A stretch of DNA of 35,143 bases. Origin: a virus. The DNA lies in IMG/VR virus record IMGVR_UViG_3300030406_004752, positions 1 to 35,143 of that record; one strand, 5' to 3'. The notes under the pieces are model-generated. The model saw only the letters and a program-made list of their open reading frames with translations. It had not been told where the DNA came from and made no database searches. Below, piece by piece: positions 5,183-14,100 of this stretch. Position 1 is the first letter of the stretch, and each line of letters opens with the position of its first letter. The translations under genes were made by a program, and so were the position numbers.

Positions 5183-5451
5183 GTGAGTTTGTGGACGAAA
5201 AATTGTCCGACCTTTATATCGAATCCGGGATAATGGTTGGCATCGCCATGTTAGAGGAATCAATGAATCATTTGAACGTCCCGAATGGGATGTCTCAAGC
5301 TGCCTTTGATGCAGCCGTTGAACCCCTGAAGCCATTGCTCGCTGAACTACGCAAGTCATGCCTCGGATCCATCGATGAGAATAAGGACGAACTCATCGCC
5401 CATGTTAAACGGTCAACCCAAAAGGGATTGACGCAGGGATGGAGTGCATAA
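5179..5451 (+). CDS. Small hypothetical protein
   Basis: A 90-residue, helix-rich protein coupled to its upstream neighbour by an ATGA overlap. Hydrophobic heptad-like patterns (residues 10-30 and 45-60) suggest a small helical bundle. There are no Cys pairs or catalytic motifs. A six-codon open frame (ATG 5453 to TAG) follows before the next gene. Confidence 0.65.
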   Translation: MSEFVDEKLSDLYIESGIMVGIAMLEESMNHLNVPNGMSQAAFDAAVEPLKPLLAELRKSCLGSIDENKDELIAHVKRSTQKGLTQGWSA

Positions 5452-5461
5452 ATGATTGCTA

Positions 5462-5776
5462 ATGATCTATAGACTAAAAAAATCATCAATCTCTGAAATG
5501 GAAAAAGTGGCCGCAGCCGCTATGGAGGTCTTCGGAGTTACCTACCATGACCTCACCAAGAAGGACCGCACTGAACCACTTGCCTCTGTAAGGGGATTAG
5601 TCGGAGCGGTCCTTTACAAGGACATGAAAATTAGTCGCAATGATGTCGCGGCCTTCCTACACCGCAACCCCACGTTAGTGACTGTTTATGGTCAAAACCA
5701 CTTGGATCGCATGATTACAGATCGGCGATATTGCCAGAGCTACCACGCTCTAAAAGACCAATTAGAAAAAGAATAA
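5462..5776 (+). CDS. DnaA domain IV-like DNA-binding protein
   Basis: A 104-residue protein; ATG 5462 is preferred to TTG 5456. The arrangement resembles the C-terminal domain of the bacterial initiator DnaA. A first helix, VAAAAMEVFGVTYHDLTKKD, is followed by RTEPLASVRGLVGAVLYKD (DnaA has R....AR....YL), then KISRNDVAAFLHRNPTLVTV, equivalent to the DnaA HTH and its GGRDHSTV signature. Here that signature is replaced by RNPTLVTVY. The protein has no AAA+ domain, so it would bind DNA without hydrolysing ATP. It may recognise a phage origin, recruit host factors, or compete with host DnaA. Confidence 0.6.
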   Translation: MIYRLKKSSISEMEKVAAAAMEVFGVTYHDLTKKDRTEPLASVRGLVGAVLYKDMKISRNDVAAFLHRNPTLVTVYGQNHLDRMITDRRYCQSYHALKDQLEKE

Positions 5777-6123
5777 TGGATATTGGAGCATACCTAACAT
5801 TCCACCACGGCGATCGCTTGCTTTGCGGTCAGGTGGTGCGACTAAAAAAAACAGCTGACAGTCCCGAGGACTGGAAGCTAGAGGTGCGTGGCCGTAGTGG
5901 CCGCTCACTCATATTGGAAAGCTACATCGAGTCAGGATGTATGCTCTGGCCCAACTGGGAACACTGCGACCTGTTTATAACGGGGGGATGGGATGCCTTG
6001 GCTGATGCTGGGTACGTCCGCACCTACCATTTCGATGCGGTCGCTGCTAGAGAAAAGGACCGGAAGGATAGACTCGCCCGGAAGCCAAGCATGGTGAAGG
6101 AGGACCGGAAGTATGACACCTGA
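5776..6123 (+). CDS. Hypothetical protein upstream of the primase-helicase
   Basis: A 115-residue protein whose ATG shares one base with the preceding stop (TAATG). Residues 1-60 look beta-rich (GDRLLCGQVVRLKK, LEVRGRSGRSLIL), with aromatic residues around 65-75 (CMLWPNWEHCDLF). The tail is strongly basic (EKDRKDRLARK). It overlaps the primase-helicase gene by 11 bases. I do not recognise the family; a small nucleic-acid-binding role would suit charge and context. Confidence 0.68.
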   Translation: MDIGAYLTFHHGDRLLCGQVVRLKKTADSPEDWKLEVRGRSGRSLILESYIESGCMLWPNWEHCDLFITGGWDALADAGYVRTYHFDAVAAREKDRKDRLARKPSMVKEDRKYDT

Positions 6124-7897
6124 TGATCTAAACAAACACCTCTCACAGCACATCGATGCTGTCATGAAAACCTATTTCCCGAACGCCAAAAGGCGTGGCT
6201 CTAGCTACGCCATGGGTGACTTGGATGGAAGCGAAGGCCAATCCACCGGGGTGTATCCCGGCAGAGGTGGTGTCTACCTCGCCAAGGATAAATCGACCGG
6301 GGAGTCTACCAACATCCTTAAGTTGGTTATGCGGCAGGTGGGTAACTACCACGAAACACAGGCTGAGATCAAGGCGTTGCTTGGTATTACTGATGTTCAA
6401 ACCGTGGCCGCTGCACCCAAGCCGGAGGAACCCAAGGTGCAGATCAAGCCTCTCACCGGATCTTGGGCGATGGATTACCTAACCAAGACCCGTGGTCTAT
6501 CCACCAACACGCTCCGCAAATATGGTGTTAGAAGCCATAGCCGGAATAGCAGCTACAATACGGATTTCTATGCATTCAAATTCGTGTCGCCCGATGGCGA
6601 CTATGTGATGCTAAAGAGTGTGGGTGTAAATAAATGTGAGAAGGGGAGGAAGGACATCTGGTCCACCGCTGCCTATGCTACCTTGTGGGGATGGCCCACC
6701 GTTGATGATACCGCCGACCAGATCACCATCTGTGAGGGGGAGATCGATGCTATGTCCTTAGATGATATGGGTGCTGATATGCCTGTTATGTCTGTCCCGA
6801 GCGGGTGTTCTAACATGGGCTGGATCGAGAATGATTACGAAGCTCTTGAACGATTCGAAACCATCTACCTCTGCTTCGATAATGACGAAGCCGGAGAGAA
6901 GGCAGCCAATGATGTGGCAAAGCGACTGGGTATCACTCGATGCAAGCGGCTCCGTGTCCCGTCTCCACACAATGATCTCAATGATCTGCTGCTCGCAGGG
7001 GATGGATTTGGTCCTCTCTATGAGAACGCCGAATCATATGATCCCAAGACACTCAAACCTGTCGATGGGATGGCAGCAGAACTTGCTGAAGAGATTGGTC
7101 GGTATCAACAAGAGAATGAACATAATCCATTCTTGTTTCCAGAACTTAAATACAGGTTCAGGAAGGGAGAGCTTACCATTGTAGGTGGATACCCAGGACA
7201 CGGTAAAAGTCAGTGGCTTTACCAGAGCTGCATGCATGAGATGTTGAATAATGATCGACGGTCTTGCATTGCTTCCTTTGAAATACCCAGTAAGTCTATG
7301 CTATTCAATATGTTATGGATGCATAATGGTCATATGCCAAAGGAGGAAGGTATCCAATCTGATCTTACACAGTTTCAGGATCGATTGTGGTTCATCGAAG
7401 GCGTAGAGGGTGGAACAAATAGTTGGGAGAGTTTGCACCAAGACTTCCTGTATGCACATCGTAGATACGGTGTTGATTTATTCGTCATCGATGCACTTAT
7501 GCACATTGCAGCCAAGGATGATTGGAGTGGCCAAGAACGCATCGCCAAGGATGCAGCTAAGTTTGCCATCGATAATGATGTCACTGTTCTTTTGGTCTGC
7601 CATGCCGACGCCAAGAAAGCCGGGTCTGGACAAGTGCCGGAGCTGGAGGACGTCTTGGGTGGACAAGGTATCGGGGCGGCAGCCCATGCAGCCGTCATGA
7701 TCTGGAGAAATAAGGCCAAAGAAAAAGCCATCGAGGCCGGGGAGGATGTCTCTGATGAGATGCCCGATGGCAGAATGTACGTCCCGAAACAACGTGCAAA
7801 TGGCGTCACTATCTACCGCGATTTATGGTTTGACACCTCTCGTCGAACCTTTTCACTAGAACCTAAACCAATAGCGGGAGGGGATCTCCCATTTTAA
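6113..7897 (+). CDS. Bifunctional DNA primase-helicase (T7 gp4-like)
   Basis: A 594-residue protein joining a TOPRIM primase to a DnaB-like helicase; it would unwind the fork and make primers. TOPRIM motifs are CEGEIDAMS (207-215) and FDNDEAG (255-261). The RecA-like helicase has GGYPGHGKS (Walker A, 358-366), VDLFVID (Walker B, 454-460) and LLVCHAD (about 493-499). The N-terminal 90 residues have the shape of the primase zinc domain (YFPNAKRRGSSYAMGD, then a Gly-rich turn, then STNILKL) but contain no Cys pairs, so zinc binding appears lost. The last residues, GGDLPF, form a short acidic-hydrophobic tail. It starts 11 bases inside its upstream neighbour and is followed after five bases by an SSB-like gene. 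Confidence 0.93.
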   Translation: MTPDDLNKHLSQHIDAVMKTYFPNAKRRGSSYAMGDLDGSEGQSTGVYPGRGGVYLAKDKSTGESTNILKLVMRQVGNYHETQAEIKALLGITDVQTVAAAPKPEEPKVQIKPLTGSWAMDYLTKTRGLSTNTLRKYGVRSHSRNSSYNTDFYAFKFVSPDGDYVMLKSVGVNKCEKGRKDIWSTAAYATLWGWPTVDDTADQITICEGEIDAMSLDDMGADMPVMSVPSGCSNMGWIENDYEALERFETIYLCFDNDEAGEKAANDVAKRLGITRCKRLRVPSPHNDLNDLLLAGDGFGPLYENAESYDPKTLKPVDGMAAELAEEIGRYQQENEHNPFLFPELKYRFRKGELTIVGGYPGHGKSQWLYQSCMHEMLNNDRRSCIASFEIPSKSMLFNMLWMHNGHMPKEEGIQSDLTQFQDRLWFIEGVEGGTNSWESLHQDFLYAHRRYGVDLFVIDALMHIAAKDDWSGQERIAKDAAKFAIDNDVTVLLVCHADAKKAGSGQVPELEDVLGGQGIGAAAHAAVMIWRNKAKEKAIEAGEDVSDEMPDGRMYVPKQRANGVTIYRDLWFDTSRRTFSLEPKPIAGGDLPF

Positions 7898-7902
7898 ATA
7901 TT

Positions 7903-8382
7903 ATGATCACAGTAACAAGTCGCAAACGCCTGGGTGATCCCTGGGAATCAAGTCAGGGAAACACGTATTTCCCTTTTGTCGTCAACTTGTCTGACGGCAC
8001 TACAGTAATGGCCAACGGAGCTTCAGAAGACCCGTGGTGGAAAGAGGGGGTGCCAGTTATCTTCAAGGATAACGGCAATCGCACAAAGAAGGGGCTACCG
8101 AAAGGCGGCTTCGACAAGCCCGATGGTGTCATCCCTTCAGCAACCCCTGCTGCCAATCGCAGCAGTGTAGCTCATGGCGATCGTGAAATCGGGATGAGGG
8201 TGGGGATGTCCATCAACAATGCCTGCAACCTTCTCAAGGGAGGGGATTATTCCGAGCAGGAGTTTGATGCCAAGCTTGAGCGTCTTGCTCGCTCCATCTA
8301 CACGGTGGCCGAGAAGATTGCTGCCAATCCATCCGGGGATTCACCTGCCGCCACGACTGGCGACGAAGAAATTCCGTTCTAG
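7903..8382 (+). CDS. Single-stranded DNA-binding protein (SSB-like)
   Basis: A 159-residue protein. The first 75 residues look like a small beta-barrel (ITVTSRKRLGDPW, FPFVVNLSDGTTVMANG, GVPVIFKDNG). Residues about 85-140 are helical and charged. The C-terminus, GDEEIPF, is the acidic tail ending in Pro-Phe typical of SSB proteins, where it docks replication partners. It sits directly between the primase-helicase and the exonuclease, the usual place for a phage SSB. The tail and context are strong; the OB fold itself is inferred. Confidence 0.72.
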   Translation: MITVTSRKRLGDPWESSQGNTYFPFVVNLSDGTTVMANGASEDPWWKEGVPVIFKDNGNRTKKGLPKGGFDKPDGVIPSATPAANRSSVAHGDREIGMRVGMSINNACNLLKGGDYSEQEFDAKLERLARSIYTVAEKIAANPSGDSPAATTGDEEIPF

Positions 8383-8384
8383 GT

Positions 8385-9146
8385 ATGCACATCTACCGCC
8401 GATACAAGAATGGTTCGATTCGTCTATTGAAGACGGTCGATACGCTCGCCAAAATGCGTAAAGCAAAAGGCGACTTGGCGGTGTCTATCACCACCAAACT
8501 CGGGATAGCACCCAACCCATTCTTGGATCGCTGGCGGATGGAAAAAATCTATCATATAACCCGCTCCAATCCAGGGCTGTCGTTCGATGTTGTCGAGCGG
8601 CAGTCTTGGGGGATGCGGACTGATCTCGATGGGTGCTTGGTGGAGAGTAGTGTCTTTGGTACACGCATCCACGCCGAAATCGAACAGGCTGTCTTGCACC
8701 TCATGGATGGTGCTGACTACAATAGTCAATACGCACCGTACTATCGACCATTCCTGAAATGGATGTACGAGAACCAGGTGGTTCCCACTGCCGCCGAGAG
8801 GATGATATTTGATGTCGATTTGATGTTGGCGGGTACGATGGATCTCATCGCTGACATGGATGGACAGGTATGCGTATTCGACTTTAAGACGAGGGAGTGC
8901 AGGGGAGCGGATCCAAAGACAAAGACCTACCCCAAAGACGCGATGCAGTTAGCAATCGGAGCTGACATTATCCGCCGTCAGCTCAGTGCTGATTACAATT
9001 TGCCCATATATTCGGTGATCATCGATACGGAAACATGCCAGACTGGCGTGAAACGGTGGACTGAAAAGGCACAAATGAAACACCTCAAAAAAGCCCTCGC
9101 AACCAATCATTACTACAATGTCATGAACGACCTTTATGCCAATTGA
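8385..9146 (+). CDS. PD-(D/E)XK exonuclease of the RecB/Cas4 type
   Basis: A 253-residue nuclease with the full motif set: GTRIHAEIE (92-100), E138 in AAERMIF, GTMDLI (150-155, catalytic D153), VFDFKTR (164-170, catalytic D166 and K168) and Q188 in DAMQLAIGAD. Such enzymes act as 5'-3' exonucleases in phage recombination and host-DNA degradation, replacing the T7 gp6 or lambda Exo role. No four-Cys iron-sulfur cluster is visible, which separates it from true Cas4. ATG 8385 is two bases after the SSB stop. The gene overlaps the HNH gene by 11 bases. Confidence 0.85.
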   Translation: MHIYRRYKNGSIRLLKTVDTLAKMRKAKGDLAVSITTKLGIAPNPFLDRWRMEKIYHITRSNPGLSFDVVERQSWGMRTDLDGCLVESSVFGTRIHAEIEQAVLHLMDGADYNSQYAPYYRPFLKWMYENQVVPTAAERMIFDVDLMLAGTMDLIADMDGQVCVFDFKTRECRGADPKTKTYPKDAMQLAIGADIIRRQLSADYNLPIYSVIIDTETCQTGVKRWTEKAQMKHLKKALATNHYYNVMNDLYAN

Positions 9147-9552
9147 AAAGCCTTACAATGGAGGAGAATGGACCACAGCTAGGATGCGATCGTTTATCAT
9201 GTCCGCCCTACGTCGGGCGATGTGGCCCGTCAAGTATCGGGCTATCCGAGATAGCTACGTTGAGGATGGCACTAATCCCAAGACGGGCCGCAAGTGCCGC
9301 CTGCACCGCTGCTCAGAATGCGGCGATCTATTTCCACAGAATCAAATGCAAGCTGACCACATTGAACCTGTTGTCCCGCTGGAGGGGTTTGATAATAAGG
9401 GATGGCTCGACTACGATTGGAATGAATTATTACAAAGACTCTATTGCGAGGCTGATGGATTGCAGGCGGTCTGTAAGTCGTGCCATAAGGAGAAGAGTTT
9501 GGAAGAGCGTAGGGTTCGGAACGAACATAGGAGGAATGTGAAAATAATTTAA
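9136..9552 (+). CDS. HNH endonuclease
   Basis: A 138-residue protein with a zinc-supported HNH fold: C59-x2-C62 (CSEC), MQADHIEPVVP (catalytic region, D74-H75), an Asn about 20 residues later (YDWNELLQRLYC), and C113-x2-C116-H117 (CKSCHKEKS). It is probably a free-standing nuclease for host DNA breakdown, branch resolution or packaging. The N-terminal 45 residues are basic. It is coupled to the exonuclease gene. Homing activity is possible but there is no intron or interrupted gene nearby. Confidence 0.85.
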   Translation: MPIEKPYNGGEWTTARMRSFIMSALRRAMWPVKYRAIRDSYVEDGTNPKTGRKCRLHRCSECGDLFPQNQMQADHIEPVVPLEGFDNKGWLDYDWNELLQRLYCEADGLQAVCKSCHKEKSLEERRVRNEHRRNVKII

Positions 9553-9553
9553 A

Positions 9554-10027
9554 ATGATAACATTAAACACAGCGGAACAAAGGCTAGCTAAATTCGTTGG
9601 GAAGGAACGCGACCTCAATGGTCGCCGGAACGGGTTCACCAATCGAAAGATAGGTCCTCAGTCAGATGAGCAAACCGACCTGGAGGGAATCGCCGCCGAG
9701 ATAGCGTTTGCTAGGTACGTCAATGTTTACCCGGACATAGACATTGATTGCAAAGAATATCCACCTCACGACGTTGTGTTGCACGATGGAACGCTGGTTG
9801 ATGTCAAAACCACCAAATATCCCAACGGCCGACTCATAGTTTCCCCATGGAAAAACGTGGATGCCGTTGATATCTATGTACTGGTTGTTGGAGAGTTTCC
9901 CACCTACCGCATAGCTGGAGCTATGGAAAGCTACAGACTGATGCGACCCCACCGAATGAAAGATCTTGGTCATGGCAAAGTTTTTGTTGCCACCCAAGAT
10001 GAACTTAAACCATTATCAGAATTATGA
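9554..10027 (+). CDS. PD-(D/E)XK endonuclease-like protein
   Basis: A 157-residue protein. Motifs are DLEGIAAEIAF (42-52, E44 and E49), HDVVLHDG (72-79, D73) and LVDVKTTKYPNG (81-92, D83 and K85), the classic E...D...DxK layout of small restriction-like folds. It resembles phage endonucleases that also occur among Holliday-junction and very-short-patch nucleases, so its substrate is uncertain. The ATG is one base after the HNH stop, and the gene overlaps the next one (ATGA). Three nuclease genes in a row suggest a joint role in degrading host DNA and processing replication products. Confidence 0.72.
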   Translation: MITLNTAEQRLAKFVGKERDLNGRRNGFTNRKIGPQSDEQTDLEGIAAEIAFARYVNVYPDIDIDCKEYPPHDVVLHDGTLVDVKTTKYPNGRLIVSPWKNVDAVDIYVLVVGEFPTYRIAGAMESYRLMRPHRMKDLGHGKVFVATQDELKPLSEL

Positions 10028-10212
10028 CGTCAATCAGAATTGAAACAAAATATGGCCACTGCACCGTGAGCATGCAAGACGACGACCTGACGATCGACGA
10101 AATGGTCGCCTTGTTTGAGCAAGCCATGTCGGGAATAGGCTACCACTGGAACGGCAACATAGAACTAGTCACACAATATGATACTACGATCAACTCCGCA
10201 GCACAAAACTAA
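10024..10212 (+). CDS. Small hypothetical protein
   Basis: A 62-residue acidic protein with a compact beta-beta-alpha look: TSIRIETKYGHCTVSM, then an acidic helix (TIDEMVALFEQAM), then NIELV. It is coupled by an ATGA overlap to the upstream nuclease, and its 3' end overlaps the next gene by 35 bases. Unrecognised. Confidence 0.68.
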   Translation: MTSIRIETKYGHCTVSMQDDDLTIDEMVALFEQAMSGIGYHWNGNIELVTQYDTTINSAAQN

Positions 10213-10492
10213 GGTGCTGCCCGATGATAGTGATGAGCGAAAGAAATTTCCCATCTACTCTGGGGTGTTATCGCCATTCCCAAATGCCATCGCAGCGATC
10301 GCTCGCCAATCCTATATGGGAAACGAAAAGCATTGCGATGAGTCCGAACCCATGCACTGGGAATTTAATCAATCTAATGACCATCACGACTGCTTGATGC
10401 GTCACCTCCTAGAAGAAGACTATGTGGCCGTAGCTTGGCGTGCATTAGCTCTCCTTGAAACTAAAATACAAAACGAAGAAGATGAAACCTGA
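10178..10492 (+). CDS. dATP/dGTP diphosphohydrolase N-terminal-like protein (DUF5664 type)
   Basis: A 104-residue protein whose core I recall from the phage family annotated DUF5664 or dATP/dGTP diphosphohydrolase. It reads FPIYSGVLSPFPNAIAAIA, then GNEKH, then MHWEFNQSNDHHDCLMRHL and VAWRALALLE, the typical metal-binding helical pattern with D, H and E residues. It is short and has no C-terminal extension, so it is a single-domain form. The likely role is trimming the dNTP pool. No PurZ-like gene is present, so a modified-adenine genome is not supported. The start at ATG 10178 implies a 35-base overlap with the upstream gene. The family call is from memory. Confidence 0.55.
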   Translation: MILRSTPQHKTKVLPDDSDERKKFPIYSGVLSPFPNAIAAIARQSYMGNEKHCDESEPMHWEFNQSNDHHDCLMRHLLEEDYVAVAWRALALLETKIQNEEDET

Positions 10493-10718
10493 AGATATTA
10501 CAGACGAACAATTAAAAACGAGAATGATCGAAAGCACCTTTCACGCTCAAAAGGTGCTGGATGTATTTGCATCCATGTCGAACAGTGCATTCATCGACTT
10601 TTCTCACCGGGTAGCGAAGGAGAAGGTTGATAAGATGTGGGAAACGATCACCGGAGCCAAAATCGATGAGCTAAAAGCTCAGATGGCCGCAGAGGAGAGG
10701 AATAATGATGAAGGTTGA
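10482..10718 (+). CDS. Small hypothetical helical protein
   Basis: A 78-residue protein starting at ATG 10482 (MKPEDITDEQL), 11 bases before the upstream stop; a start at 10455 would add nine basic residues. It is almost entirely helical, with a charged C-terminal half (KIDELKAQMAAEERNND). Unrecognised; it may be a small inhibitor or adaptor. Confidence 0.65.
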   Translation: MKPEDITDEQLKTRMIESTFHAQKVLDVFASMSNSAFIDFSHRVAKEKVDKMWETITGAKIDELKAQMAAEERNNDEG

Positions 10719-11031
10719 TTGGGGGGAGATTGCTCAATGGAGCAAATTTTGGATGTCATCTGAGAGCGGGATATCGAGATCTATCTGTCCCATGATCGGT
10801 GGTCCAGAGCATCGAAGCATATTGCCACTAGATCGCAATCAACTCACCGTTGAGCGAAGTGGGTGTGCTTACTATTTGCAAGAAATCAATGTCGATGGAG
10901 AGATATTCACCGCGTACCGGACGGACGGGCTTTCCGATAGGGATTATAAGACGATGCTTAAAAGCTGGATAATAGGTTATTACGAAGAAAAAATTGAAGA
11001 ACTTCTTCAAGAAGAGGTGAAGATGACTTGA
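10705..11031 (+). CDS. Hypothetical protein, last gene of the replication operon
   Basis: A 108-residue protein with two adjacent start codons (10705 and 10708) behind AGAGGAGAGG, a strong ribosome site. The middle has beta-like segments (SILPLDRNQLTVERSGCAYYLQ) and the end is an acidic helix (YYEEKIEELLQEE). No motif is recognised. A hairpin terminator follows at 11120. Confidence 0.68.
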   Translation: MMKVDWGEIAQWSKFWMSSESGISRSICPMIGGPEHRSILPLDRNQLTVERSGCAYYLQEINVDGEIFTAYRTDGLSDRDYKTMLKSWIIGYYEEKIEELLQEEVKMT

Positions 11032-11119
11032 CTCTTCATTCTAACCTTATCTAATTGATTTTGTTTTTATTGGTCATCATCATCATATAGGTGGTTTTAT
11101 TATTTTTCCCACCTACAGC

Positions 11120-11150
11120 AAGGGGAACCCTTAACAGGGTTCCCCTTTTT
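11120..11150 (+). terminator. Strong intrinsic terminator between convergent operons
   Basis: AAGGGGAACCC (11120-11130) pairs perfectly with GGGTTCCCCTT (11137-11147) around a TTAACA loop, and the plus strand continues in T to 11150. It ends the rightward operon. In the minus direction the hairpin is the same but lacks a T tract, so its effect on virion-operon transcripts is less certain. A second dyad, TAGGTGG...CCACCTA, lies just upstream of it. Confidence 0.88.
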
Positions 11151-11168
11151 CATTCTAACTGACGATGC

Positions 11169-14100
11169 TTACTGGCCCGTAGGCAAGTATGGGATCATAC
11201 TCCGCGATAATACACCCAACCTTATTAGCTCACTAATAAGAGGCTTGTTCGATTGGGTCAAACGGAATGGACCATTGGGATCCGTAAGACGCCTAATTCT
11301 ATCTTGAGGATCCATTTTCTTAATAATTGATAGCCCAAGGGGTAAATTTTGTTCAGGAGTAAGGGATTTTCTGACCATACGTTTATGAAGGCTAACCAAG
11401 CTTCTTATCTCCGCTGGATTTACCTTACCACTCATATCCCTTATGGCATTCAGTCTATCCTCTGGAGTAGATCCCAAAGACTCGTACAGGTCTGTTTTTG
11501 TAATAGGTTCATCATAGGGCATTGGGCTGTAATACCCTGTCACGGTTTCGAATTTATCGTTAGTGGACAATGCTGTTTCATCCAAAACACCTAATGCTTG
11601 TTTATCATCAAGCCCCAATATCTTTAAATTCTCGTAGTGCTTTGTTAGCTGTTTTAATACGCCTTCTCTGTCTTTGTTTAACTCCACGTATTTCCTATCA
11701 TATTGCTCTTTAATGTCGTATTTTCTACTAGTGCCAAGCAACGCTTTGGCGTTATTAAGAGCAGTTGATTGCGGAGCCATTCTCCTAGCGGCATCTCGCT
11801 CCAGATCAAACTCTTCAAACCTAAATCCAAGAAGTCTACCAGCTAAAGCACCCATTTCTAAGGCATTCTCTTGCCCCCTTATGGTGTTATTCCATCGGTC
11901 AAGTTCTCTTACAACGCCCGGTTCAAATGCTATTTTTATGAACTCTTGCAGATTGTCTACCAGCCTGTTGGCAATACCCGGCTCTACACTAATCTCTCTA
12001 CCATTCTGATCCTTGCCGGATAACAATGCTGGTGCAGCTTGTAAAAGAAAACCACCCTCTCCTAAAAAATTATCGGCCAATAGCTTGGGCAAAACCTCCA
12101 ACCTTTGTTCATCCAATCCTGCTCTCAGGGATGAATACAACATTGTTTGAGGGATCAAATATTCAGAATCAAAGTATTTACCAGTTTTGCCATCCTCATT
12201 CATTAGGATGACCATTCGTTTTCCGCGATGCCATGACTTTGCTACAGTCTCGTTGAAAGCTCTTTTTTCGTTTTCGTTCAAGTCTTTGAAGTTTCCAAAT
12301 CCAGCTAGTTGGCTTGCATTACTGGTAACCACATCGATCATTGCACCTCCACCACCTACGACGGCTGTTAGGGCTGCTGCTCTTTTCAATCCAAGATTTC
12401 GCAATCCCATTTCCGCTTGCTTATTAAGCTTTATGTTGGAAAGACCTATTTCCTTCATAAATTCATCCGGGCTTCTCATCATCTTAATAGCAAACCTACC
12501 CTGGTTATACATATTCCGCATAAGCTCTGCGGTAAAGTTGATGAACGGGTTAGCAACACCGATCTGAGATAATTTCTTCAAAAGCTCTGGCACCTTGTCA
12601 TAGTTTTGGAAGGTAGCATTAACCATCCTAGCCGCCGCTTCCTCGAGTTGGGCTTTGTTTTCTGGATTTCCCAATTCGGGAATTGCTTTTACTAATTGTC
12701 TTTGAGTACCTCTCCAGCTTACATAACGCATGGTAACATCACCAACATTATACAACTTGCTGAAGGGGGCTGCAATGGCCTGTACGGTGTTTCCTAGCAA
12801 TCCACCCTTGCCAGCCCTACGCAGCTCGCTTGTTAACACGTTGCCACTTCCAAGACCCAATTCTTCAAACCTGTTTTTGTCTTTATTGAAAGCGGACCTA
12901 GCTTCACCCTTACCATAAACAGCTTTTCTAAAACCTCCGAACTCAGAAAAAGCGAGGCCAAAGCCTCTCTTCATATCCTTAAACGGATTTATCCCAGACG
13001 CTGCAACAGAGGCAAAGTTTCCTATCAAGTTGGGTGCATATGATGCAGGATTGAAAAGTGTTTTAGATATTTTAGTTAGGCCAGTCAATGCGGACATATT
13101 GTCCAAAACAAATTTTCCAACCGCGTTATTTAACAACACGCCAGAGTCGGAATAAAATATATCTTGAAGACCTTCATTGATTTCAGGCGGAACACGAATA
13201 TTAGCGTTTTCAGCGGCTGTTCTACCAAAGGAAGTCTGAGTCAATATAGGTTCATTACCCACTCTTGGCCTTCCACCATCCATTGGCTGCATGTTCAATG
13301 CTTGCTGTATTTTTTTATCGCTAAAAATCTGAATCAGTTTCTCATCTGTTTTTAATGCGTTGGTTAGCCTAGCCGTCTTTGCTAGGGTTTGACGCATTGT
13401 TTCAGCAGGATCTTGAACTTCGCCCAAAAACTCTTTCATCTTTGGACCATAATCTACTCTACCAGCCAATATTCCTTCGGCCTGGAAATTCATTTCGTTG
13501 GAATCTCCAACACGCTTGGCCCGTTGATCGGCCTTGTTCATCCTATTAGCCGAGTATTGAAGCCGCCGAGTCATTTCATTGGTTGCCTGATCAATGGCAG
13601 CATCAGAAGCCTCCTTCTTGGTTTTGTATTTCATCTCGCCATTCGGAAGTTTTTCATTTATGTTCTTCTCGGTAAGACGTAATATTTCTTCGTTTAGGGC
13701 TTCATCTCTTAGTTTGCCTTCATTCGGAACAAATGTAGCATCCTCATAAAACCTATAGGTTTTTGTGGCATAGTTTCTTTTTACTATGCTAGATTGTATG
13801 ACCTCCTTTAGTTGTCTGTATAGTTCGTCATCTATTTGGAATGCAGATTTCGGTCCAAGTAAGCCAATCAAATCATATTGAAGTTCTTCAACAGCATCTC
13901 TCCACTCAATCAAATCGTCCTTAACTTCGCTGAAGAACTTAGGGTTTATATTGTTTGTATCATTCAATATAAAATTATTAATATCATCTACCAAGCTCTC
14001 TCTTTCTAGCACTGATAGCCTAACATTTTTAAGTGCTTTATCAACCGACTCGCTAGACCTAGCAGCTATACCGTCATATTTTCTTAGCTTTAGTCCTTGT

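Noticed and set aside
10178-10492. Z-genome (2-aminoadenine) phage hypothesis
   Set aside because: Only a DUF5664-like protein is present; no PurZ-like synthetase or dedicated polymerase was found.
11100-11150. Fully bidirectional intrinsic terminator
   Set aside because: The hairpin is symmetric but only the plus strand has a following T tract, so only the plus direction is claimed.
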